From: CAKUFA01 sp963646285
Lineage (GTDB): Bacteria > Bacillota > Clostridia > Christensenellales > Aristaeellaceae
NCBI GenBank assembly: GCA_963646285.1
Contig: CAVIWF010000012.1
Span: 1 to 57,484, forward strand
DNA length: 57,484 nucleotides
Direction of reading: 5' to 3'
Under the pieces are notes generated by a model, which saw only the letters and a list, made by a program, of their open reading frames with translations, searched no databases and had not been told where the DNA came from. Position numbers and translations under genes: made by a program. How positions within the stretch are numbered: the first letter of the stretch is position 1; every line of letters begins with the position of its first letter. Of this stretch, positions 26,679 through 35,765 are shown piece after piece.

Positions 26679-28414
26679 ACAATGATCGTCGCCCCGGTGG
26701 AGACAAACCTGGATTCCACACCGCACAAAAGCCGATGAGTGGAAATAGACAAAGCAATAGACCACAAAATGGTCATCCGAGTGGAGAGTATAGGACGAAT
26801 AATCGGAATGCAGCAGGCACGAACCGGCCCTTCGGTGGGAGAAATGCTGCAAAGCCCGGTGAAAAGCCTGCCTTCCGTGGGGAGAAGTTCGCCAACACTC
26901 AGCCCAATCGTCCTCAAAGTGGCGAACATGGCCCTGCAACCGGCCATGATGCGCCCTTTCGTGGAGACAATCGCCGTCCTGCACCGCAAAATCGTCCATT
27001 CCGTGGGGATGACCGCCGCCCTGCGGCACAAAACCGTCCCTTCCGTGGGGATAAGCCGGCAGTGAAGGCTGTGCCGGAAGGATTGGCTGCCCGCCGGGTA
27101 GCACTGGCAGTGATTCGGGATGTAACGGAAAACGGCGCATACGCATCCCTGTCGCTGGATGAGCATCTGACCAAAAGCGGCCTGTCCCCTGCGGATCGCC
27201 GCCTGGCTTCCCGCCTGGCGTATGATACGTTGGAGCAGCAGCTGAAGCTGGACTGGGCACTGGATCAAATCATGGCTCGGCCGGATACGGACATTAAGCT
27301 GCGGAACGTGCTGCGGCTGGGCGCATGCCAGATCCTGCTGGAAGACCGGATTCCCGAAAGTGCAGCCACCAACACGGCAGTCCATCTTTGCCGGGAAATC
27401 GGCCTGGATGGCTTGGCTGGGGTGTGCAACGGCATTCTGCGGAATCTGGTACGGCGGAAGGAAGAATTGACGTGGCCTGACCCCACGCAGGATCCGGTGA
27501 AGGCTCGTTCCGTTGCCTACTCCGTGCCGGAATGGCTGGTGCGCAGGCTGGATGAGGACTGGGGCGTGGAGGCAGCCAATGGGGTTATGGCCTGCCATGC
27601 TCAGGAGAGTATTACCGTTCGCCCCAACCTGACCCGGCTGGACGATGCAGGCTTTGAAGCCCTGCTGAACAAAAAGGTCTGGGCGCATGACAAGGCGGAA
27701 GTTCCCCATGCGTACCATATCCGCAATATGGCGGACATTGGTCAGGATGCAGACTTCCTTGGTGGTCTGTTCAGCATTCAGGGAGAAAGCAGCATGATGG
27801 CCTGCTTGGCTTTGGCACCCAAGCGGGGCAGTCAGGTGCTGGATGCCTGTGCCGCCCCCGGGGGAAAGGCTTGCTTCCTGGCGGAAATGATGGGCGGTTC
27901 CGGCAGGGTACAGGCATGGGAACTCCATGACCACCGCACCAAGCTGATTGCCGCACAGGCAAAGCGGCTGGGGCTGGAAAACGTGCGCCCCATTACGAGG
28001 GATGCATCCGTTCCCCGGCCTGAGCTGCATGCCACCATGGATGCGGTGCTGCTGGATGCTCCCTGCACAGGCCTTGGCACCATGGCAGATAAGCCGGATG
28101 TGAAGTACCGTGTTACGGAAGAAAGCTGCCGGGAGCTGGCGGAACTTCAGCGGAAGCTGCTGGATGCCCTGTGTGATACAGTGAAGCCCGGCGGCGTGAT
28201 GGTCTATTCCACCTGCTCCATCATGAAGGCGGAAAATCAGGATCAGATTGCCGCCTTCCTGGAGCGGCACCCGGAGTTCCGCTTGGAACCCCTGCCGGAT
28301 ACCATTCCCGAACGCTTCCGCACCCATGAGGACATGGGGCTGCAGCTGCTGCCGGGACGGGATGCAGGGGTCAGCGGCTTCTACATTGCCCGGCTGCGGA
28401 GGGCACGGTCATGA
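26675..28414 (+). CDS. rsmB: 16S rRNA (cytosine-C5)-methyltransferase RsmB with RG-rich N-terminal extension
   Basis: 579 residues, about 130 longer than usual. From about residue 128 it has the NusB-like RNA-binding domain, then the SAM-dependent methyltransferase: DACAAPGGKACFLAEMM (motif I), LLDAPCTGLGTM with the catalytic Cys, and YSTCSIMKAENQD with the second Cys. It methylates C967 (E. coli numbering) of 16S rRNA. Residues 1-125 are low-complexity, rich in Asn, Arg, Pro and Gly, with a tandem 14-residue unit PFRGDxRRPAxQNR (DNA 26954-27053), probably disordered and RNA-binding. ATG overlaps the fmt stop. The methylation site is taken from the family. Confidence 0.93.
   Translation: MNNDRRPGGDKPGFHTAQKPMSGNRQSNRPQNGHPSGEYRTNNRNAAGTNRPFGGRNAAKPGEKPAFRGEKFANTQPNRPQSGEHGPATGHDAPFRGDNRRPAPQNRPFRGDDRRPAAQNRPFRGDKPAVKAVPEGLAARRVALAVIRDVTENGAYASLSLDEHLTKSGLSPADRRLASRLAYDTLEQQLKLDWALDQIMARPDTDIKLRNVLRLGACQILLEDRIPESAATNTAVHLCREIGLDGLAGVCNGILRNLVRRKEELTWPDPTQDPVKARSVAYSVPEWLVRRLDEDWGVEAANGVMACHAQESITVRPNLTRLDDAGFEALLNKKVWAHDKAEVPHAYHIRNMADIGQDADFLGGLFSIQGESSMMACLALAPKRGSQVLDACAAPGGKACFLAEMMGGSGRVQAWELHDHRTKLIAAQAKRLGLENVRPITRDASVPRPELHATMDAVLLDAPCTGLGTMADKPDVKYRVTEESCRELAELQRKLLDALCDTVKPGGVMVYSTCSIMKAENQDQIAAFLERHPEFRLEPLPDTIPERFRTHEDMGLQLLPGRDAGVSGFYIARLRRARS
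26954..27052 (+). repeat. 42-base tandem repeat within rsmB
   Basis: Two full units and a part of a third of 42 bases encode PFRGDxRRPAxQNR, starting at 26954, 26996 and 27038. The copies differ at several bases, so the repeat is not recent, and the pattern is kept at protein level. Confidence 0.75.
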
Positions 28415-29454
28415 CCGAGTTAACCGGCATGACACCCCAGGAGATGGGGGAATGGTGCAAGCAGCAAGGCTTGCCGGCCTTTCGAGGTAAGCAGATTTTC
28501 CGCTGGATCCATCAAAGCGCAGACTTTGACGAAATGACCAACCTGCCTCTTGCCCTTAGGAACCTGCTGAAGGAAACGGCTGTTGCCCAGCCTGTGACCA
28601 TCCTGGAAAAGCGGCAAAGCGCACTGGATGACACGGTGAAGTTTCTCTTCGGCTTACGGGACGGCAACTGTGTGGAAGGGGTGCTGATGCACTATCACCA
28701 TGGCTACACCCTGTGCATTTCCACCCAGGTAGGGTGCCGCATGGGCTGCACTTTCTGTGCCAGTACCCTGGAAGGCTGCGCCCGCTCCCTGACGGCCGGG
28801 GAAATGCTGGGGGAGATTCTGTGCGCCAACCGCTTCCTTGCCGGGAAGGATCGGGTGCACAATGTGGTGCTTATGGGCAGCGGCGAACCCTTGGATAATT
28901 ACGACAACGTGATGAAATTCCTCCGCCTCCTTCGGGAGGAGGATGGGGTCAACATCGGGCTGAGAAACGTATCCCTGTCTACCTGCGGCATTGTACCCCG
29001 CATGTATGACCTGGCGGAGGAGAACCTGCCTGTTACCCTCAGCGTATCCCTCCATGCCCCCAATGATGAAATCCGCCGGCAGACCATGCCCATTGCCAGG
29101 GTGTATCCCATGGCGGATGTGCTGGAAGCCTGCCGGAACTACATCAGGAAAACAGGCCGGCGGGTGATCTTTGAGTACGCACTGGTGGGCGGGGTCAACT
29201 GCGAGGATCGGCATGCGGAAGAATTAGCTGCTAAATTGCGGGGCATGCAGTGCCACGTGAACCTGATCCCCCTGAATGTGGTGGAGGAACGACACCTGAA
29301 GGGCGTAACGGAGCAAACCGTTCGCCGCTTTACAGAGAAGCTGGAAAGCCTGCACATTTCCGTAACACGCCGCAGGGAAATGGGCGACGACATTGAAGGC
29401 GCCTGCGGACAGCTGCGCCGCAAAACCCTTCAAAGCATGGAGAATAAACAATGA
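28411..29454 (+). CDS. rlmN: Dual-specificity RNA methyltransferase RlmN
   Basis: Radical SAM enzyme that makes m2A2503 in 23S rRNA and m2A37 in some tRNAs. 347 residues. The CxxxCxxC cluster motif is CRMGCTFC (in VGCRMGCTFCAS), with MGSGEPLDNYDN as the GEP motif, and a C-terminal DIEGACGQLRRK containing the methyl-carrying Cys; a second catalytic Cys lies in EGVLMHYHHG/STCG regions as usual. ATG overlaps the rsmB stop by 4 bases. Confidence 0.96.
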   Translation: MTELTGMTPQEMGEWCKQQGLPAFRGKQIFRWIHQSADFDEMTNLPLALRNLLKETAVAQPVTILEKRQSALDDTVKFLFGLRDGNCVEGVLMHYHHGYTLCISTQVGCRMGCTFCASTLEGCARSLTAGEMLGEILCANRFLAGKDRVHNVVLMGSGEPLDNYDNVMKFLRLLREEDGVNIGLRNVSLSTCGIVPRMYDLAEENLPVTLSVSLHAPNDEIRRQTMPIARVYPMADVLEACRNYIRKTGRRVIFEYALVGGVNCEDRHAEELAAKLRGMQCHVNLIPLNVVEERHLKGVTEQTVRRFTEKLESLHISVTRRREMGDDIEGACGQLRRKTLQSMENKQ

Positions 29455-30374
29455 GCCGTAAATTTCGATTCACCGGTGAATGCTTTGATTCCCTGAAGGA
29501 TCTTTATGCCCAAATCAGCGGCAAAAAGGGAAAGAAAATTCTGATTGAGGATCCGACCCCGTTAAAGCCTGCTCAGGGGGAGCCGAAGGAAGAAGCATCC
29601 CAAGCTGTGAAGACACCGGAAGTAAAGAAGGAGCCTGTGAATCCCTTGGAAGCAACAGAAGGAAAAACCCTGACCCTGAGCCGCACCAACATCGGCAAAG
29701 TTCGCACCAGCAATCAGGATGCAGTCATTGACAGCTGGCCCCTGCTGGGGGTGGCGGACGGTATGGGCGGCCATCAGGGTGGCGAGGTTGCCTCTGCTTC
29801 CACCAGGGATTTGCTGACCCAGCAGCTGAAGGGGAAAACCCCGGAGGCAGCTTTGCTGCGCAATGCCATCACGGCGGTGAATCGGCGGCTGTTTATTCGT
29901 CAGCAGGAAGAAAAAGAATTGTCCGGCATGGGCACCACCCTGACGGTCATGTGGGTCGGCAAGGAAAACATTCTCCTTGGCCACGTGGGGGACAGCCGTG
30001 CCTATCGCTTCCGGGATGGGGCACTGGAGCAGATCACTTCCGATCACTCCATGGTGGCGGAAATGGTACGGGAAGGGGTGCTGACCCCGGAACAGGCGGC
30101 CTGCCATCCCATGCGGAACGTGATTACCCGGGCTGTGGGCACCGAGGAAGGCATTGATGCGGATATTCTGACAGAGGAGCGGAAGAAGGGCGATGTGTGG
30201 CTCATCTGCTCCGACGGTCTCCACGGCATGGTGTCCGGCGATCAGATGACGGAAATCCTCCATACGAATCCGCCGGAAGCGGCAGCAGACCTGCTGGTGG
30301 AAGCTGCATTGGAAGCCGGCGGGCGGGATAATATCTCCCTGACCATCTTTGTAGACGGGGAGGATCCTGCATGA
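29451..30374 (+). CDS. prpC: PP2C-family Ser/Thr protein phosphatase
   Basis: 307 residues. The catalytic part starts near residue 73: NIGKVRTSNQDAV, VADGMGGHQGGE (Asp103), GMGTTLT, GHVGDSRAYR, SDHSMVAEM, CSDGLHGMV and GRDNISL, the metal-binding motifs of PPM phosphatases. It would reverse the action of the PASTA kinase downstream. A 72-residue N-terminal extension, rich in Lys, Glu and Pro, begins with a short RKFRFTGECFDSLKDLY segment and is not part of the usual PrpC; its role is unknown. ATG overlaps the rlmN stop. Confidence 0.93.
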   Translation: MSRKFRFTGECFDSLKDLYAQISGKKGKKILIEDPTPLKPAQGEPKEEASQAVKTPEVKKEPVNPLEATEGKTLTLSRTNIGKVRTSNQDAVIDSWPLLGVADGMGGHQGGEVASASTRDLLTQQLKGKTPEAALLRNAITAVNRRLFIRQQEEKELSGMGTTLTVMWVGKENILLGHVGDSRAYRFRDGALEQITSDHSMVAEMVREGVLTPEQAACHPMRNVITRAVGTEEGIDADILTEERKKGDVWLICSDGLHGMVSGDQMTEILHTNPPEAAADLLVEAALEAGGRDNISLTIFVDGEDPA

Positions 30375-32290
30375 GCGAAAAAATCTTAGCAGACCGTTAC
30401 AAACTGGTGGAACAAATCGGCATCGGCGGCATGGCCATTGTGTACCGTGCCATTGATATGCGCACCGGGCACAATGTGGCCATTAAGGTGCTGCGGCCGG
30501 AATTTAATCAGGATGCGGAGTTTGTGGGGCGTTTCCAGCGGGAGGCGGAAGCTGCCAGCAAAATGACCCACCACAACATTGTCAACCTGCTGGATGTGGG
30601 CATGGACGGCAACAACCGCTATCTGGTGATGGAGTACGTACAGGGGAAAACCCTGAAGCAGCTCATTCAGGAAAAAGGGCGGCTGAATCCCATTGTAGCG
30701 GCACAGATTACCATCCGCATTCTGTCCGCCCTGCAGCATGCCCATGAAAACGGCATTATTCACCGGGACATTAAGCCCCAGAACATTCTTGTCCATTCCG
30801 ATGGGCATATTAAGGTCTCAGACTTCGGCATTGCCCGCATGGCCAACAGCTCCACCCTGTCCAAGGGGGATAATGTGATGGGCTCTGTGCACTACTTCAG
30901 CCCGGAGCAGGCCAGCGGTCACACGGCAGATGTGACCAGCGATATTTACAGCGTGGGCGTGGTGCTGTACGAAATGCTTACCGGCCGTGTTCCCTTTGAT
31001 GGCGACAGCCCGGTGGCCATTGCCATGCAGCACCTGCATAACGAGCCTACCCCCATTGCCACCTTGGCGCCGGACGTGCCCCCGGGGATTATTCACGTCT
31101 GCATGATGGCCATGGAGAAGAACCCTCGCCACCGGTACCAGAGTGCTGTGCAAATGGCCTCTGAGCTGCGGAAGGCGGTGGAGGGACGCACAGGACAAAT
31201 GCAGCCCCGCATGCTGGAGACGGTAGCTCCTCCGGCACAGCAGGGCTATGCCACGGCATCCATGCAGCGGCAGCCCTCCGGACCGGTGCGCCTGTCCGGC
31301 ACGACCCGCACCGCCGCAGCAAAGCGGCGCAATGGGGATCGGCACGGGTCTGCCCTGTGGTGGATCGTCAGCCTGCTGGTGGCAGGGCTGGTGTTTTACG
31401 GCCTGTACCTTGGGGGTGCAGAGATTTATGACCGGGTGGCCAACACCGCCACCGTGCCCGATATGGTGGGCTCGGATCAGGCAAGCGCCACACGGCTGGC
31501 ATCCCGGGCAGGGCTGAATGTGGAAATCGTGGAAGTGAACCACGCCACCGTGGCAGCCGGCATGGTGATCATGCAGGCACCGGAGGCGGAAACATCCCTT
31601 CGCAAGGGGGATACGGTGGTACTGACCATTTCCAAAGGGCCTTCTGCCCAAATGGTGCCCAGCCTTACCGGCTCCACCGTGGATGAAGCCATTGCTCTTT
31701 TGCAGACTCCCGGCCTTGTGCTGGCAGTGACCCAGCGGGCTGTTTCCACCGACGTGGCGGAGGGAATCATCATTTCCCAGCTGCCGGAAGCCGGCACCCA
31801 ATGCCAGGCAGGGGAAACAGTGCAGGTGGTTGTTTCCGGCGGCTGTGCCTATGTGCCCAATCTTAGCGAAAAGACGCTGGAAGAAGCCACGGATCTGCTG
31901 ACATCCAGTGGACTGACGCTGAATGCAAACCTGCAATACCAGGAAACCACGGATGCCAGCCTTCACGGTACGGTAGCGCTGCAATCCCCGGCAGCGGGGA
32001 CCCAGGTGATCCTCAGCACAGCAGTGACCCTGACCATTTATCGGGTGCCCAGCCTGACCCATGCGGCAAACGTTACCCTGGAGCTTACGGACAGCACCAC
32101 GGCCATTGCCGTGCGGGTAACCCTGGTGGAGGACGGCAACGAAATCACCATGTGGGAAAACACCGCCTACGGTGCCGGGGAAACCCGTCAGCCCACCATT
32201 GAACTGACCGCCAGGGAAGCGGGGACCTATGACTATCGTGTCTATATTGACGGCAAATTTGCCTATCAAAAAAAGGTGACCATGGAATGA
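30371..32290 (+). CDS. prkC: PASTA-domain Ser/Thr protein kinase
   Basis: 639 residues. Kinase domain 10-270: GIGGMAIVYRA, Lys39 (VAIKVL), HRDIKPQNIL with Asp133, DFGIAR with Asp151, SVHYFSPEQ. A linker leads to one membrane span (about 328-349), then three PASTA repeats outside (about 360-425, 426-492 and 493-560) and a C-terminal beta-rich part. PASTA domains sense muropeptides or lipid II in this family, so the protein would control cell wall growth, division and stationary-phase behaviour. ATG overlaps the prpC stop. RsgA downstream is a known substrate of PrkC in Bacillus. Confidence 0.96.
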   Translation: MSEKILADRYKLVEQIGIGGMAIVYRAIDMRTGHNVAIKVLRPEFNQDAEFVGRFQREAEAASKMTHHNIVNLLDVGMDGNNRYLVMEYVQGKTLKQLIQEKGRLNPIVAAQITIRILSALQHAHENGIIHRDIKPQNILVHSDGHIKVSDFGIARMANSSTLSKGDNVMGSVHYFSPEQASGHTADVTSDIYSVGVVLYEMLTGRVPFDGDSPVAIAMQHLHNEPTPIATLAPDVPPGIIHVCMMAMEKNPRHRYQSAVQMASELRKAVEGRTGQMQPRMLETVAPPAQQGYATASMQRQPSGPVRLSGTTRTAAAKRRNGDRHGSALWWIVSLLVAGLVFYGLYLGGAEIYDRVANTATVPDMVGSDQASATRLASRAGLNVEIVEVNHATVAAGMVIMQAPEAETSLRKGDTVVLTISKGPSAQMVPSLTGSTVDEAIALLQTPGLVLAVTQRAVSTDVAEGIIISQLPEAGTQCQAGETVQVVVSGGCAYVPNLSEKTLEEATDLLTSSGLTLNANLQYQETTDASLHGTVALQSPAAGTQVILSTAVTLTIYRVPSLTHAANVTLELTDSTTAIAVRVTLVEDGNEITMWENTAYGAGETRQPTIELTAREAGTYDYRVYIDGKFAYQKKVTME

Positions 32291-33186
32291 GTGAACAGGC
32301 GCAAGCATTGCAGCAGGGGACGCTGATCCGGGGCATGGGCGGCTTCTACACCGTGTATGGCACGGACGGGAAAAGCTACACCCTGCGCTGCAAGAAGAAA
32401 TTCCGGCACCAGCACATTTCCCCTCTGGTGGGGGATGAGGTGCTCTTTTCCCCCGGGGAAGGGGAGGAACACGGCTGGGTGGAGGAGATCCTGCCCCGGA
32501 AAACGGAATGCATCCGGCCGCCGGTGGCCAATGTATCCCTGCTGCTCATTGTGCTGTGCCCCACCCCTGCGCCGGACTTTCTGCTGGTGGATCGGCTGAT
32601 GGTACGTGCCCGCAGGCAGGGCATGAAGATGCTGTTGGTGGTGACCAAGGGAGATCTCCAAAGCGATCTGCCGGAGCAGGTTCGCAGGCAGTATGCAGGC
32701 AGTGGAGCGGATGTGTATGCCGTGTGCTCCGAAACCGGGGAAGGACTGGCAGAGCTGAAGCAGGCCATGGCAGGGGAACTGTGCTGCATGGCTGGGCAAT
32801 CAGGGGTAGGAAAGTCCACCCTGCTGAACGCCCTGCTGGGGGTCAAGCAGGAAACGGGCGAAATCAGCGAAAAAATCCAGCGGGGGAAAAACACCACCCG
32901 TCATGCAGAACTGCTGATGAAGGATGGCATTCGGGTGCTGGATACCGCAGGTTTCAGCCTGCTGGAATTGGAAGACGGCATGGAGCCCATTACCCTGAAG
33001 GATGAGTATCCGGAGTTTGCAGAGTATGAAGGATCCTGCCGCTTTACGCCCTGCTATCATGACAGGGAACCGGGATGCGCCGTAACGGCGGCCTGTGAGG
33101 CAGGCAAGATTGATCCTGATCGGCTTAGCCGGTATCACCAATTGCTGAATGAAGTTCGTGCGTCATGGAGGGGTCGTTATGATTAA
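32287..33186 (+). CDS. rsgA: Ribosome small subunit-dependent GTPase A
   Basis: 299 residues. N-terminal OB fold, then a circularly permuted GTPase: G4-like TKGD (120-123) comes before G1 GQSGVGKST (170-178) and DTAG (219-222). The C-terminal zinc knuckle has Cys251, Cys256, His258 and Cys264. It checks late 30S assembly. ATG overlaps the prkC stop; rpe starts inside its last codons. Confidence 0.95.
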   Translation: MSEQAQALQQGTLIRGMGGFYTVYGTDGKSYTLRCKKKFRHQHISPLVGDEVLFSPGEGEEHGWVEEILPRKTECIRPPVANVSLLLIVLCPTPAPDFLLVDRLMVRARRQGMKMLLVVTKGDLQSDLPEQVRRQYAGSGADVYAVCSETGEGLAELKQAMAGELCCMAGQSGVGKSTLLNALLGVKQETGEISEKIQRGKNTTRHAELLMKDGIRVLDTAGFSLLELEDGMEPITLKDEYPEFAEYEGSCRFTPCYHDREPGCAVTAACEAGKIDPDRLSRYHQLLNEVRASWRGRYD

Positions 33187-33814
33187 GGTTTCCCCATCAA
33201 TCCTGGCTGCTGATCCCCTTCGGATGGGGGAGGAAGTGGGCCGCATGACGGATGCGGGCTGTGACTGGCTCCATGTGGACATTATGGATGCCCACTTTGT
33301 GCCCAACCTGAGTTTCGGCCCCGCCTTGGTGAAAGCACTGAAGCCTGTGGCAGGTGTCCCCTTGGACGTGCATCTGATGATGGACAATCCTGGCCAGTAC
33401 GTGGAAACCTTCATTCAAAACGGGGCAGACATTGTAACCATCCATGCAGAGATTCCGGAGGATGTGGAGACACTGCTGAAAACCATCCGCACCATGGGCG
33501 CAATGGCAGGCCTGTCCATCAAGCCCGGCACGGCGGCGGAAGCAATTCGTCCCCTGCTGCCCCTGTGCGATTTGGTGCTGGTGATGACCGTTGAACCGGG
33601 CTTCGGCGGGCAATCCTTCCGGGCGGATTGTGCGGAGAAGATTGCCACCCTGCGGCAAATGGGCTATAAGGGGCTGATCGAAGCCGATGGAGGCGTGTCC
33701 CTGAACAATCTGCCCATGCTGAAAGAAAAGGGACTGGATGTGGCGGTGATGGGTACGGCCCTGTACAAAAGCGAACATCCCAAAGAAGATATTGCCAGGG
33801 TTCATGCCCTGTAA
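33179..33814 (+). CDS. rpe: Ribulose-phosphate 3-epimerase
   Basis: Interconverts ribulose-5-phosphate and xylulose-5-phosphate in the pentose phosphate pathway. 211 residues, TIM barrel: SPSILAAD, LHVDIMDAHFVPN, DVHLMMDNP, MTVEPGFGGQSF and EADGGVS. Start ATG 33179 overlaps the rsgA end by 8 bases, with GGAGG before it. The usual next gene thiN is absent; a strong terminator follows at once. Confidence 0.96.
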   Translation: MIKVSPSILAADPLRMGEEVGRMTDAGCDWLHVDIMDAHFVPNLSFGPALVKALKPVAGVPLDVHLMMDNPGQYVETFIQNGADIVTIHAEIPEDVETLLKTIRTMGAMAGLSIKPGTAAEAIRPLLPLCDLVLVMTVEPGFGGQSFRADCAEKIATLRQMGYKGLIEADGGVSLNNLPMLKEKGLDVAVMGTALYKSEHPKEDIARVHAL

Positions 33815-33822
33815 TAATAAAG

Positions 33823-33863
33823 CGCCCTTCGAAGACTTGTCGCCTTCGAAGGGCGTTTTATTT
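33823..33863 (+). terminator. Bidirectional terminator between rpe and tdk
   Basis: A perfect 12-base stem CGCCCTTCGAAG (33823-33834 with 33844-33855) with a 9-base loop, followed by TTTTATTT; the left flank is A-rich, so the minus strand also ends in a T-rich tract for tdk. Confidence 0.92.
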
Positions 33864-34416
33864 AGTCGCTTAGTTTTCCCGTGCGCCAGTGCTTGCGGCA
33901 CAGGGACGTGTATTGGCTGTTGCCCCCCAGGAGGATCTGATCCCCCTGCTTGACCACATGACCGTCTATGACACGGGCATTGCAGGTGGCTTTCTTGCCG
34001 CACCAGCAGATGGTCTTGACCTCCTCAATGGTGTCAGCCCAGGCCATGAGCCATTGACTGCCCTCGAAAAGATTGCCCTGAAAGTCTGTGCGGAGTCCGT
34101 AGGCAATGACGGGCACATTCAGATCATCCACAATATGCACCAGCTCTTCTACCTGGGCTTTGGTCAGAAACTGGGCCTCATCCACAATGACGCAGGCATA
34201 GGGGGACAGGTCAACGGAGGCAAGCTCCTCCATAAACATGCACTCGGCGGATAGACCGCACCGGGACAGTACGGTTCGCTCCCCGTCCCGGTTGTCCAGC
34301 TTGGGCTTGACCATCAGCACCTGCTGGCCACGCTCCATGTAATTGTACCGCACCATGATTGCATTGGCTGTTTTGCTGGAACCCATTGCTCCATAGCGGA
34401 AATACAGCTTTGCCAT
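33862..34416 (-). CDS. tdk: Thymidine kinase
   Basis: Phosphorylates thymidine for dTMP salvage. 184 residues from MAKLYFRYGAMGSSKT; the P-loop is GAMGSSKT, with Ser in place of the usual second Gly, a form I recall from other Firmicutes. VIVDEAQFL is the Walker B/catalytic Glu region; zinc cysteines are in CWCGKKATC and SLCRKHW. ATG 34416 is chosen over ATG 34425, which lies only a few bases from AGGAG. It follows the propeller-like gene by 32 bases and is probably co-transcribed with it. Confidence 0.92.
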   Translation of the reverse strand: MAKLYFRYGAMGSSKTANAIMVRYNYMERGQQVLMVKPKLDNRDGERTVLSRCGLSAECMFMEELASVDLSPYACVIVDEAQFLTKAQVEELVHIVDDLNVPVIAYGLRTDFQGNLFEGSQWLMAWADTIEEVKTICWCGKKATCNARVIDGHVVKQGDQILLGGNSQYTSLCRKHWRTGKLSD

Positions 34417-34448
34417 TTCGTACATCCTTCTCCTGATGGTTCAGGTTT

Positions 34449-35600
34449 TTATTCCGGCAGGGTCACGGCATAGACCGTTTCGTCACAGGCCAGGAGCACC
34501 CGGCCGTTCTTCAGCGTGCCCAGATAGGCGGTTACGGTTTCCCCGTCACCAATGGGCAGGGCATAGGCGTAGAATTTCTGGGTCGTTACGTCCGACCGGT
34601 ACATGTAGCTGCCGGAGAAGCCGTAAACGCTTTGTCCCCGAACCATGGCGCCGACGCATACATCCGGCAGGGCAAAACGCCGGTCGTCCGTGCCGGTGAG
34701 CAGGCGCAGGTCGCTGATCTGCTGGCTGTTGCTTGTCTGGCTGGTGGGGGCAAGCAGCAGCTTGGCATCTCCCCGGTCAGGCACATCGTAGTCAATCAGC
34801 TTCCAACCATAAACAAGAATGGTGCTGTTGGTATCCTGAACGGCCTTGTAGTTGTAGGTGTACAGCTGCTGGGTGGTGAAGACACGGAGCTTGTTGTTTT
34901 CGCTGAGCACCTTGTAGGCCAGCTTCTCGCCTACGGAAACCTCGCCTGTGCTCATTTTGCCTACCTGGAAGGTATTCATGGTGGAGTTGATGGCTGTGCC
35001 GTAAACGTCCATGGCCAGGGTCCACATGTACTGACCCTGATCCCCATAGAAGCCCACATCCAGCAGGAGCATATCCTCAAAGGCTTCCCGCTCTTCATCC
35101 ACCTGGGAGCCCTTCATATCCAGCACGACCAGATGGGTAGCGGTATCGCTGCCGGTGGCAACGGCCACGTACTGCTGTCCCACCCGGGCAAACTGCACCT
35201 CGGAGGTCATGTTGTCGTTGTAGGTGGCGTTGCCGCTCTGGTTCACAATGTAAACCTGGGATCCCTGCCAGATGACCAGATAATCATCCGATGCGGTGAA
35301 GGATGCGCCGCTGCCCACAGGAAAGCTCCAGCGAATGCCGCCGTCGCTGCTCAGGCAGTGGATGGATGCATCATCATAATAGAGAATGTTATTGCCAAAG
35401 GGGGTAACGCTCTGGCTGGCAAAGCAGGTCAGGCGATTGGCACCCATTTCCGTTGTACCGCCCATGTTGCCAATGAAGCGGATACCCACCAGTACCAGCA
35501 TGATCAGCACCAGCAGAATGACCCAGTTCCGGATCTGCCTTCTGCGGCGGCGCTGTTCCTCCATGCGGTCGATGTACATTGATTTGCCTTTTCCTTGCAT
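34449..35600 (-). CDS. Membrane-anchored beta-propeller-like protein (DUF5711-like)
   Basis: 383 residues. A basic N-terminus (DRMEEQRRRRRQIRN) is followed by one membrane helix (about 26-45, WVILLVLIMLVLVGIRFIG), so the rest is outside the cell. The outer part has repeating beta-strand patterns such as ILYYDDASIHCLSSDGGIRWSF in parts, VVLDMKGSQV and GRVLLACDETVYAVTLP, which look like PQQ-type or WD-like propeller blades. It resembles the clostridial DUF5711 family; function unknown. AAAGGAG precedes the ATG, with a promoter at 35655-35683. Confidence 0.75.
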   Translation of the reverse strand: MQGKGKSMYIDRMEEQRRRRRQIRNWVILLVLIMLVLVGIRFIGNMGGTTEMGANRLTCFASQSVTPFGNNILYYDDASIHCLSSDGGIRWSFPVGSGASFTASDDYLVIWQGSQVYIVNQSGNATYNDNMTSEVQFARVGQQYVAVATGSDTATHLVVLDMKGSQVDEEREAFEDMLLLDVGFYGDQGQYMWTLAMDVYGTAINSTMNTFQVGKMSTGEVSVGEKLAYKVLSENNKLRVFTTQQLYTYNYKAVQDTNSTILVYGWKLIDYDVPDRGDAKLLLAPTSQTSNSQQISDLRLLTGTDDRRFALPDVCVGAMVRGQSVYGFSGSYMYRSDVTTQKFYAYALPIGDGETVTAYLGTLKNGRVLLACDETVYAVTLPE

Positions 35601-35654
35601 GACGCTGCTCCTTTATCGATTTTGACAAACGCACCAAAAGGAGCGTCCAGGTGC

Positions 35655-35683
35655 ATTATACCAAGAAGTCAGGCAACACGCAA
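35655..35683 (-). promoter_or_regulatory. Promoter of the propeller-tdk unit
   Basis: On the minus strand TTGCGT (35683-35678), 17-base spacer, TATAAT (35660-35655), about 50 bases before the start at 35600. Confidence 0.75.
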
Positions 35684-35721
35684 GGCAGAGACAAAAAGCC
35701 GATGGCAGTCCTATTGCTGAT

Positions 35722-35751
35722 AGAAGAAAAGGAGTGCCCTTTGGACACTCC
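35722..35751 (-). terminator. Terminator after the BTAD regulator gene
   Basis: On the minus strand GGAGTG (35751-35746) pairs with CACTCC (35736-35731), with an inner CC/GG pair, and is followed by TTTTCTTCT (35730-35722). Confidence 0.75.
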
Positions 35752-35765
35752 CTGAACGATATTGC

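Noticed and set aside
33862..34416. Thymidine kinase inactive because the P-loop reads GAMGSSKT
   Set aside because: Lys and Thr of the loop are kept, zinc cysteines are intact, and this SSKT form seems common among Firmicutes enzymes.
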